Origin: Candidatus Omnitrophota bacterium
GTDB lineage: Bacteria; Omnitrophota; Gorgyraeia; JAUYCX01
Length of the DNA stretch: 64,000 nt
NCBI GenBank assembly: GCA_030692045.1
Contig: JAUYCX010000041.1
Span: 1 to 64,000, forward strand
Reading direction: 5' to 3'
Made by a program: the position numbers and the translations under genes. Numbering within the stretch: position 1 is the first letter of the stretch; the number at the start of each line of letters is the position of its first letter. This document shows, in pieces, positions 51,653-59,600 of this stretch. The notes under the pieces were generated by a model. It saw nothing but the letters and a program-made list of their open reading frames with translations. It made no database searches and was not told the origin of the DNA.

Positions 51653-51680
51653 GGGGCAGGGAAATTAATTTCCCTGCCCC
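51653..51680 (-). terminator. Rho-independent terminator between lipoprotein and GH116 genes
   Basis: GGGGCAGGGAAATTAATTTCCCTGCCCC is a perfect 28-bp palindrome followed on the minus strand by CTCTTCTTTTATTTT. It lies 20 bp past the lipoprotein stop and ends 18 bp before the GH116 start. Confidence 0.85.
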
Positions 51681-51699
51681 AAAAGGCTAATACGTTTCT

Positions 51700-52332
51700 C
51701 TATTCATAAGCTATATCGTCTAAATAAAATGTAGCTCCATTTGGATTAACATCAATGTTAGTTGCCCAGCAAAAACCACCGCTAATATAGGAAAGGTCCT
51801 TACCGCGTAAATCAATTGTATACTCTTTCCATTCCTTTGCCAATATAACCGGGCCAATGGAGGCGATATCTGAATCGGGATATTCGCCGGTTATGCCGCC
51901 AATTTTAAACTCTTCAATCCTTTCTCCTCCATTCTCGCCGCGAGCAAAGAATTTTAAGTAGGTTGCGCCGGTTAAATCAAAACCGCCCTTGCGTGTACCC
52001 CAGTTATTGGCAGGATTCTGCCAATAAATCCCTGCCCAGCGAGCACCTTGCGAGGACTTGGAAGAGTAAACAATTTTTATGCAGGTTTCACCTGAATGTG
52101 AATTTTCTAATGATGCATCACTAAAAGTTATATCATTAAAATCGCCCATCCAGCCTGAAGGTATAAAATGATTATCACCCGCGCCCTTATCTGTGTAAAC
52201 ATTAAAGGATTTAAAGGATGTTTTTTCAGTGTCAGAAGGCGCTTGTGCATCAACTTTTGATTCAGCATATTTCCCACAGCCGACTAAACTAACTAAAACT
52301 AAGTAAAATAAAATTATCTTTATTTTTAACAT
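51700..52332 (-). CDS. Lipoprotein with carbohydrate-binding-like beta-sandwich
   Basis: 210 residues from the ATG at 52332 (AGAGAGGTGAGG upstream; a GTG 9 bp earlier is possible). A lipobox YLVLVSLVGCGKYAES indicates lipidation. The rest is a jelly-roll-like domain: SGETCIKIVYSSKSSQGARWAGIYWQNPANNWG, GFDLTGATYLKFFARGENGGERIEEFKIGG and a terminal GATFYLDDIAYE, typical of CBM-like modules. Probably displays a glycan-binding domain on the outer membrane. Confidence 0.72.
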   Translation of the reverse strand: MLKIKIILFYLVLVSLVGCGKYAESKVDAQAPSDTEKTSFKSFNVYTDKGAGDNHFIPSGWMGDFNDITFSDASLENSHSGETCIKIVYSSKSSQGARWAGIYWQNPANNWGTRKGGFDLTGATYLKFFARGENGGERIEEFKIGGITGEYPDSDIASIGPVILAKEWKEYTIDLRGKDLSYISGGFCWATNIDVNPNGATFYLDDIAYE

Positions 52333-52349
52333 CTGCCTCACCTCTCTTA

Positions 52350-53213
52350 TTATATCTCTGCTAACTGTTCTCTTGCGCCATCAACGGGTTTCCAGAACCA
52401 TCCCTTAGGGTCCCAGCATTGGCTATAAGAAAACTCATCAATGATTCTTTTAAATGCCGCTTTGGCTTCTTCGATTTTATTGGCACTGCGCAAAGCCTTG
52501 CCTTGAATAAATAAGCAGGTTCCCACATCATTTAATGCCCAATAGCTAAAAATCTCCTCATTAGTTTTCCAAGGATATGCCTTTAAGGAAGACTGCATCT
52601 GTTTGGCTTTATCTTTATAAAGGTCAATGCATTTATTGGTGTAGACCAAGACTGCATCTAAATCATTTGCATCAAGCGCTGCCCAAGCCTTAACCGTTAA
52701 AGTCTCAGAGCGATAATCACCAAAATCATAAGACTTGCCAGTTTCAATTGCCATTAATCTTTCCTTGGCCGCCTCAGCTGGCTTCCAGAACCAACCCTTA
52801 GGGTCCCAACATTGGGCAAAAGAATATTTATCTATAACTGTCTTGTAAGCCTCTTTTGCCTCTTCATCCATTTTTGCTTTTCGAAAGGCTTCGCCCTGAA
52901 TAAATAAACAGGTTCCTATATCATTAAGCGCCCAATAGTTAAACACATCCTGATTAGTACCGCCCTCAGCTTCTGACTTAACATAATCTTTAAGCGATGC
53001 TTGCATTGCCTTTGCCTGCTCGGTGTAAAGTGTAATACACTTATTTGTAAAGGCTAATACTGCTTCAATATCGCCTTTATCTAAAGCCTCCCAAGCTTTT
53101 GTAGTTAAAGTTACGGAACGATTATCGCCAAAATTATATTCTGCTTTTGATATGGCAGGCATAATCAAACTTAAAGCCATTCCTAAAATCAACACTAAAA
53201 TTATTCTTTTCAT
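52350..53213 (-). CDS. Secreted protein with two CWDPKGWFWKP modules
   Basis: 287 residues from the ATG at 53213 (AAAGGAGAG upstream). After a signal peptide (IILVLILGMALSLIMPAISKA) come two nearly identical 120-residue modules: each has LTTKAWEALDKGDIEAVLAF, a TNKCI helix, YWALNDIGTCLFIQGEA and FAQCWDPKGWFWKP. The helices look TPR-like, but the CWDPKGWFWKP end is distinctive. The same module starts the glycosidase at 61660. I know no named family; a carbohydrate- or partner-binding repeat is suggested. Confidence 0.75.
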   Translation of the reverse strand: MKRIILVLILGMALSLIMPAISKAEYNFGDNRSVTLTTKAWEALDKGDIEAVLAFTNKCITLYTEQAKAMQASLKDYVKSEAEGGTNQDVFNYWALNDIGTCLFIQGEAFRKAKMDEEAKEAYKTVIDKYSFAQCWDPKGWFWKPAEAAKERLMAIETGKSYDFGDYRSETLTVKAWAALDANDLDAVLVYTNKCIDLYKDKAKQMQSSLKAYPWKTNEEIFSYWALNDVGTCLFIQGKALRSANKIEEAKAAFKRIIDEFSYSQCWDPKGWFWKPVDGAREQLAEI

Positions 53214-53224
53214 TTTCTCTCCTT

Positions 53225-53315
53225 TGTTTAATGAGCACATCCGCCAAAGTTCTGTGGCGGATAAGTGCGAATTTGATCTTCTTTTTCCTTTTTACTTTAT
53301 GCTAAACCACCTCCT
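53225..53315. repeat. AATGAGC-family palindrome and intergenic
   Basis: TTAATGAGCACATCCGCCAAAG and GGCGGATAAGTGCGAATTTGATC: outer arms of the family around a TCCGCC/GGCGGA hairpin. Then a pyrimidine-rich stretch with no gene. Confidence 0.7.
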
Positions 53316-54533
53316 TTAAGGAATCTGGAAATTATATCCTCCTGCAAATGAAGAAATGGCATAGAAGGACGTATCAATAAACCGCAACCACCAATCAGCT
53401 CTTATTTGTCCCTGAATCCAATCAATCCATCCGCCTTTTATGCCGTTTGGGTCAAGAGTTTTCTGCCATAAACCGCTACGTAGTGTCCAATTCCGTGCAG
53501 AATCAGCATAGCGATTTTGCCCTAAATCTAACCAGCACAGCGAGGCTTGAAAGGAAAAACCCGGAGACTTTCTATCCCTTTCATTGCCGTCATTCCAAAC
53601 ACATGCTCCATCAGATTTTTGTAAATTTGTATGAATCCATTCTCCCACACGATTTTGGCCAACTCCCTGCGCCGGTAAATCCAGCATCTGAGGAGCATAA
53701 TTAATCCATTCATGAAAATTGGGATCAATTGGCTGGTCATTCTGATCAACAACGCGATACCAAACACCAAAATCAGGACTATTGACATCACTTATGTATA
53801 GATAATTATCAATCCCGGTAATAATGTTTAAGCTAGCCGCACGGCACAAATCTGCAAACACCAAATCATTTTGAATCATTGCCCACTGCTCTGCTGCCTT
53901 AAGTGCCCAATACGCAAAGGCATTATCCGAAGTCCATCGCCAAGAATTATATTGTCCGTTTTCATCCTTTCCGCCCCCTAAAAGACCATCGTCATTACCA
54001 CCTTTGTTAGCCGGGTCTTGGCAGGATAAAAGAAACTGAGCTCCTTTTTTCATAGAAAGATATCGGTCAGGCCTAAACCCGAGTTTATAAAAGGCAATCA
54101 TAACCTCGGCGGTTTGGGTAGGAGATTTGGACAAAACTACAGGTTGTTCATAAGAATATTGATCGTACCAAGCGCCATCCATTTGATGCTGAACCCTTAC
54201 CAAATAATCCGCAGCGAGTTGAGCCCGCTCCGCATAGGATGGTTCACGCAGGATATCCGTGGCCATAAGAAGCCCTAAAATAGCCAAGGCATTCTCTCGA
54301 GGCACAATCCATGTAGGTTGCTGTCCATAAATATTATTGATGGCTCCGTGAGCAGGATGCGCCAGATTATAAAATTGGCAGTATTGAATATAGCCAGCTT
54401 CCAAGCGAACCAAGCCCGGAAGAATGAGAGAATAATTCAGCGGAGCCGGCAGGGCTCCAAGATGATTGACAGTCACAAAAATACAGATAAAAATAGCAAA
54501 GATTTTTAAAAATAATTTAGTAAATTTTTTCAT
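53316..54533 (-). CDS. Secreted alpha/alpha-toroid protein, glycosidase- or lyase-like
   Basis: 405 residues from the ATG at 54533 (MKKFTKLFLKIFAIFICIFV signal peptide). The track start at 54578 adds residues read from another gene's tail. Helical-repeat text with aromatic and Asp/Asn patches (QHQMDGAWYDQYSYEQPVVLS, TSDNAFAYWALKAAEQWAMI, NGIKGGWIDWIQGQIRADWWLRFIDTSFYA) resembles alpha/alpha-toroid enzymes acting on polysaccharides. Exact family and catalytic residues not identified. Confidence 0.65.
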   Translation of the reverse strand: MKKFTKLFLKIFAIFICIFVTVNHLGALPAPLNYSLILPGLVRLEAGYIQYCQFYNLAHPAHGAINNIYGQQPTWIVPRENALAILGLLMATDILREPSYAERAQLAADYLVRVQHQMDGAWYDQYSYEQPVVLSKSPTQTAEVMIAFYKLGFRPDRYLSMKKGAQFLLSCQDPANKGGNDDGLLGGGKDENGQYNSWRWTSDNAFAYWALKAAEQWAMIQNDLVFADLCRAASLNIITGIDNYLYISDVNSPDFGVWYRVVDQNDQPIDPNFHEWINYAPQMLDLPAQGVGQNRVGEWIHTNLQKSDGACVWNDGNERDRKSPGFSFQASLCWLDLGQNRYADSARNWTLRSGLWQKTLDPNGIKGGWIDWIQGQIRADWWLRFIDTSFYAISSFAGGYNFQIP

Positions 54534-54541
54534 GAAATTTC

Positions 54542-54577
54542 TACTCTCTCCAAATCCTCTGATATTCATAACGGACA
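54542..54577 (-). pseudogene. Tail remnant of a paralogue of the 61660 glycosidase
   Basis: The minus strand reads RYEYQRIWRE-stop immediately before the toroid gene. The intact glycosidase at 61660 ends GYYEYQRIWREK-stop. The shared bases differ mostly at third codon positions, which means selection on protein, not a recent copy. The gene body is missing and a palindromic REP element (54577-54645) follows. Confidence 0.6.
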
Positions 54578-54645
54578 ATTCCGGGGAACAATTCCGGGGA
54601 CATCATACTGAATTGTCGATAATTAAGTATTGTGTCCCCCGAATT
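54577..54645. repeat. REPIN-like palindromic element of the RAYT family
   Basis: AATTCCGGGGACA ... TGTCCCCCGAATT, two REP units in inverse orientation 30 bp apart, with a further partial AATTCCGGGGAAC in front. The inner TAATTAAGTATTG matches the right flank of the RAYT gene (56059-56082). Confidence 0.8.
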
Positions 54646-54656
54646 TTCCCGTTATT

Positions 54657-55076
54657 TTATATTGACCAAAATGTTTTTTCCTCAATAACCTTTCCAGTAT
54701 CATCCAACGACACTTCAAATTTCTTGACCTTGGCATTTATAATCAAAGGAAAACCTGAAGTAATAGATACAATTTTTCCCATTACATCATATTTAATTTC
54801 ATTAAAATCGTATCGCCCAATATTTGCTGTATCTTCAATTTGGTAATGATCCACATTACTTATCCGAAGAATTGACTCTACGATCGGTACGCTCAACTTC
54901 TTCATAAAGAGTATCCGCTTAATTATTCTTTTGTCGGCCTGATTTTCTCGCTTTAATTTTATTTCCAGAGAGGCTAAAGAGGCATTAAATTTAACATCAT
55001 CTTTTTCAAACCATTCATCATGAATTAAGCCTACAATTTTATTAATTTCTTCTGGATTATTTATGACAATATTCAT
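54657..55076 (-). CDS. Probable immunity protein of the orphan Rhs module
   Basis: 139 residues, soluble, alpha/beta. It begins MNIVINNPEEINKIVGLIHD with GGGAGGT just upstream, provided by the last codons of the toxin fragment gene (stop 55080). No family recognised. In Rhs systems the gene directly after a toxin tip is its cognate immunity gene; that position is the main argument. Confidence 0.55.
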   Translation of the reverse strand: MNIVINNPEEINKIVGLIHDEWFEKDDVKFNASLASLEIKLKRENQADKRIIKRILFMKKLSVPIVESILRISNVDHYQIEDTANIGRYDFNEIKYDVMGKIVSITSGFPLIINAKVKKFEVSLDDTGKVIEEKTFWSI

Positions 55077-55079
55077 TTA

Positions 55080-55361
55080 TTACCTCCCTATTCTAATATG
55101 TAGAGCCTTACCACTACCCTTGATACCCTGTCGCCATATATTTAGTTGAATATGAGGATACTGATGAGGGCCACCAACATGACCTGGGCTAGAACCTATC
55201 TTTCCCATCCAAGTTCCAGTACCAGTACTTGCCGCCCATCCTGATAGAGAAGCAGCGGTAATCAATGTAGACGCTGTTGATTTCCAAGTTTCGGGTGTCC
55301 AGAGAGCAGCAACAGTACCAGGGATTGCCCATAAAGGATTGTAATTCCGGGGACATATCAC
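55080..55361 (-). pseudogene. Orphan Rhs C-terminal toxin fragment
   Basis: The listed start is a GTG overlapping the RAYT stop, not a native start. After REP-derived MICPRN the protein reads NPLWAIPGTVAALWTPETWKSTASTLI, typical of the start of an Rhs tip (alpha-helical linker), and ends with GHVGGPHQYPHIQLNIWRQG followed by IKGSGKALHIRIGR, a compact His-rich toxin-like end. Nuclease-type activity is a guess. It is the displaced continuation of the Rhs fragment at 56023-56340. Confidence 0.6.
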
Positions 55362-56020
55362 TTAATTATCAGTTTTGGACCCGGTTTCTTCTTATGTAAT
55401 GCTATCCCAAGTTTTCTCGCTAAGTAGTCTATAAAAGCTCTATCCCCTAACGGCCTGCCTGTTTGACCGTGCCTACGAAAGAGCTTCAGGTCTTCTGGAC
55501 TTTCTTCTTCAGATAGATATTCTCTCCAGTCTTTTATTTCCTCAAGAAGATAAAAGTTAGTTAAAATCGGTGTTTCACTTTTATTAACATGGGCTCTAGC
55601 GCTCGACCAGAGATAATCTTCTGCCTTTCTGACAAGTCCAGCTCGAACTGGATTTCTCTCAACGTAGCGAACAGCTGCGTATAAATATCGCTCATCCACA
55701 GGAAAGCTAGAGAATCTGCCTTGCCATAAATAACCACGCCATCCTTCACGGAAATTAATCATACGTGTGTATTTTCTGTGTGTAGTGCCTATGCCTTTAG
55801 CCAAACTATTCTTTATATGAGGAACAACTATTAGATGGACATGATTATCCATTAAGCAATAAGCCCATATATCTAACAAAGAACATTTTGACTCTTCACT
55901 CAAGAGATCAAAATATATCTGTTTATCTTCTTCTTTGAAAAAGACATTCTGTCTGCGGTTGCCTCTTTGAACAATATGATGAGGCATATCCAAAGCTACA
56001 ACCCTTGCTAAACGTGCCAT
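55358..56020 (-). mobile_element. REP-associated tyrosine transposase (RAYT, Y1_Tnp)
   Basis: 220 residues. MARLARVVALDMPHHIVQRGNRRQNVFF, the HUH motif DNHVHLIVVP, and the catalytic Tyr in THRKYTRMINFR identify a Y1 transposase of the RAYT type; LWQGRFSSFPVD and RYVERNPVRAGLV are further signatures. It is flanked by inverted REP ends, AATTCCGGGGACATATCACTTAATT (55343) and AATTAAGTATTGTGTCCCCGGAAC (56059). It interrupts an orphan Rhs gene. Similar ends occur at other disrupted genes in the window, so it probably generated them. Confidence 0.9.
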
Positions 56021-56022
56021 AT

Positions 56023-56340
56023 TTAAATATTTTCATTAATTTCAAGAATTAAGACTTTAATTAAGTATTGTGTCCCCGGAACTCTTGGTGAATAATAGCG
56101 GGCACGATAGTAGTAAAGCCCGGCATCTTCATCAAATTCTCTGCCGGTGAATAAATAGCGATTGCCTATTTGCGATGTTTGGTTAGGATTCTCATAAACA
56201 TCATAAGAGTAGCTTTCCACAACATTTCCCTGAGGATTGGTTATGTCAGTAACACTGCCTAAGCCATCATAGTGGTAATAGTAAGTGTTGGCAGCTCGAT
56301 ACATTGTCAAAACTTCATCAATGCCTTCTCCAAAGTATGT
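56023..56340 (-). pseudogene. Rhs core fragment (orphan rhs tip), broken by the RAYT
   Basis: The open frame starts before the listed ATG: TYFGEGIDEVLTMYRAANTY, then YYHYDGLGSVTDITN, RYLFTGREFDEDAGLYYYRARYYSPR, matching the corresponding part of the large Rhs protein (YGEGIDEILTMHRDAQKMYY). It stops being Rhs at YYSPR where the REP sequence begins; the usual xxGRFLQxDP segment is missing. A GTTCCGGGGACA unit lies at both ends (56335 and 56071). Confidence 0.78.
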
Positions 56341-56356
56341 CCCCGGAACTCTGTTT

Positions 56357-56677
56357 TTATGATTCGGCCGTTATTCTATCAATTAGTTTTATAATCTTCC
56401 TATAAGTATAGAGGTTTCCTGTCAAAACTCCAATCAATAATGCGATCCAAATAAACGAGACACCAGTACATCTCATCAAACCCACCCTAATAAAATCCTG
56501 TACTTCTAAATTATCTTTGAACGGACTTATATATATAGGAATATATTTTGAAAAAACTAAATACATTTGTATGTAACCAAAAATTAAAATAAAAATAAAT
56601 AAACTTATATAGCTTTTATTCAATTTTTTGTAATTTTTAATAAAAATTTTATCTTTCTCTGTAACTGTAAGATTCAT
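56357..56677 (-). CDS. Two-span membrane protein, probable Rhs immunity protein
   Basis: 106 residues with two spans (YISLFIFILIFGYIQMYLVF and GVSFIWIALLIGVLTGNLY) and a cytoplasmic-looking C-terminus. It starts 5 bp after the large Rhs gene stop, the place immunity genes occupy. No family recognised. Membrane location would fit a toxin that acts on the inner membrane; the Rhs tip does contain a hydrophobic pair of helices. Confidence 0.6.
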   Translation of the reverse strand: MNLTVTEKDKIFIKNYKKLNKSYISLFIFILIFGYIQMYLVFSKYIPIYISPFKDNLEVQDFIRVGLMRCTGVSFIWIALLIGVLTGNLYTYRKIIKLIDRITAES

Positions 56678-56682
56678 ATAAT

Positions 56683-59600
56683 CTACCTCCCTCTTTTTTT
56701 ACCACAACGGTTTTTATTTATATTTAACTGTCTATCAATTTCTTCCCATTCTTCTCTATCTCGGTCTAATATCTTCTTTCCAACTTTTTTAGCGTCCCTT
56801 ATTGCAGCATTAAAACCCTCTGCAGCATCCCAAGTCATAAAAAGACCTCCGGCGGCCATCAATCCATAGCCGACCAATCTTGCTCCTGGCAAAGGAACAA
56901 ACAACGAAGCTGCACCCGTTGCTCCTAAAACTACACCTGCCCATCCTTTCCAAGTATATGGCCAAGTATAAAGCCCGTAAGGATCGGTGAGATTAATGGG
57001 ATTATTCCGTGCATAAAGATAAGCATGTAACGATTGAGGATAATGTTGTCCCATGTGAGATACTAAATTAGAAATAATTTCTTCCACAGATTCAATATCT
57101 TCTATTTTATTTCTTTCTTTCCGAACGTCATTATTTCTAATCTTCAAAAGACGCGAATCATCTGGACCCCATGTTAATTTATCTTTCTGCAAAAATCTTC
57201 CTATTGTTGGTGAATAATAGCGAGCACGATAATAATAAATCCCTGTCTCCTCATCAAGTTCCCTACCAGCAAAATAAAATCTATTGCCTATCTGGGATAG
57301 CTGGCTTGGTTGGCCATAGACATCGTAGGTGTAATTCTCTACGACATTTCCATTGGTATCGGTTAATGTTGTCACACTGCCCAGACCATCATAATGGTAG
57401 TACATCTTCTGAGCGTCTCTGTGCATGGTGAGAATCTCATCGATTCCCTCTCCATAAACATAACTTGCAAGTACTGTGCTGTTGGTATCACGCTCCTCTA
57501 TTATTCTATCGCCATCGTAGATAAAGTTTGTGGTAACTCCATCAACTGCCTTATTTATCCTTCTGCCAAAAGGGTCGTAGGCGTAGGTGGCGTTATGGCC
57601 ATTGCCTATGGCAGTTATTAAGCGGTTCTCATAGTCGTAAGTGTAGGCAAATACTCCATCATTAGTTAAGTTACCATTCTGGTCGTATTGGTAGGCGGTG
57701 CCGCCAACATTGGTGTATTCATTCATATTGTTGGTGGTGTAGGTTGTGCCGTCGGCAAGTTCTCTGTTGCCTACATTATCATAATCATAACTGTGCTGTT
57801 GATTTCCTGATGTGCTGATAAGCTGATAAATTGAATCATAGTTATAATTCTCGCGTTTTTCTGGAGTTCGGGCGTGTCTGAAGCGTTGAGTTAGGCGGTT
57901 ACCTACCTTATCATAGGTATAGGCAAAGTAACTAAAGGTGCCGAAGGGGACGGGAATGGCTTCAATTGCTTCTGCTTCTTTGGCGGAAAATAGATTTCTT
58001 AGAAATGAAAACCAATCATCCACTCGACGAGGCGTTTTATAATTTGAAATCTGCCTTAACTGATTGGCTAAAGTATATTGATAGTCAACCGTGGTAGTAT
58101 TTCCTAAAGAAAGCTGAGTACGTCGAGAAAGTGCATCGTAGGAGTAATCAGCAACGGTTTTATGGGCATAGTCTTTGATTTGAGCAAGGCGATTAAGGGC
58201 ATCGTAAGAATAATTAAAGAAAGCGCCGTGGGGGTAAATCATTTGCCTGCGGTTGCCCACAGGGTCATAGGTGTAATTTACTGTATAACCTAAAGGATAA
58301 CCTATTTGAGTTAGGCGATTAACTTCATTATAGGTATTAATGATTGTGCCTGTGGCATCAGTAACATTAGTCAAATTATCTACGCTATCGTATTGGTAAG
58401 TTACGGATGAGTTATCAGGATAGGTTTTTGAAGTCATCCGGTTTAAATTGTCATAGGCATAATTAATGATATCGCCATTTTGCTTTCTTTTGGAGGTTAA
58501 GTTTCCATTATCATCATAGGTAAAAAATTCATTGGTAGCATTTGGATAGTGAACATAAGTTAAGCGGTTTAGGTCGTCATAATCATAGGAAATGTTATTT
58601 TGATTGGCATCAGTTATGGAAGCGAGGGTACCTACATACTCGTAAAAATACCGGGTAAAATGATTTTGGGGGTCTGTGACTCTTGTCAATCGATTTTCAG
58701 AGTCATATTCATAGGTAGTGGTTTTAGAATTGGCATCAGTTACAGTTAGGCGATTGGCAACGCCCAAATGCAGGAAATTGGCTAAATCATAGGTATAGGT
58801 TGTAACTGTGTTATCAGGATTTGTCTGTCTAATTAAATTATTTGCCCAGTCATATGCATAAGAGGTGGTTATGGTTCGATTGTTAAGATAAACCATTTGG
58901 GTTAAGCGGTTGCCTTGACCATCATAAGCATAACGCGTGATATTGCCTAAACTGTCAGTCGTCTTTATCAAATTAGCGGCCCTGTCATACTCATAAGTCG
59001 TGGGAGAATTATTATTGGCATCCGTGGTTGAAATAAGCTCACTTAAAACATCATAAGTAAAATAAGTTGTGTAGTTTAAAACATTTTTTGCCTCTACAAT
59101 TCTTATGCGGTTGCCGTATGGGTCGTAGAAATATTCCGTGATATTGCCTCTGGCGTCGGTAACAGTTTTTAAATTGCCGAATTCATCATAGGTCATTGTG
59201 GTTTCAAAATTAAATGGGACTGGGTCAATTATCCCAAGGAGATTTCCATTTGTTGGCTCATAGATAAATTGTGTGGTATTGCTGCGAGGGTCGGTGATTG
59301 AGGTAACCTGATTAAAAACAGGTTCGTAGGTAAATACAGTTACAACATCCGGCAAGCCGGTTCTATGTTTAATTATTCGAGTGCGGTTTCCTTGCGGGTC
59401 GTATTCATAGTCAGTAATGCGATTTAGTTTGTCCTCAAATCTTATCAAATTATGGTTATCATCATAGGTGCTTATTTCATCATTATAGAAAGTATCCCAG
59501 ACAGCGGTTAAAAGGCTATCTGCGTATCCAAATTCATAGTCAACATGTTCGCCGCGGTTATTCTCAACAGATGTGATATTGGCTGAATAAAAAAAGCTGG

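Noticed and set aside
1680-53315. Integron attC sites as an explanation of the gene-boundary palindromes
   Set aside because: No GTTRRRY core sites, no integrase in view, and elements occur on both sides of housekeeping genes.
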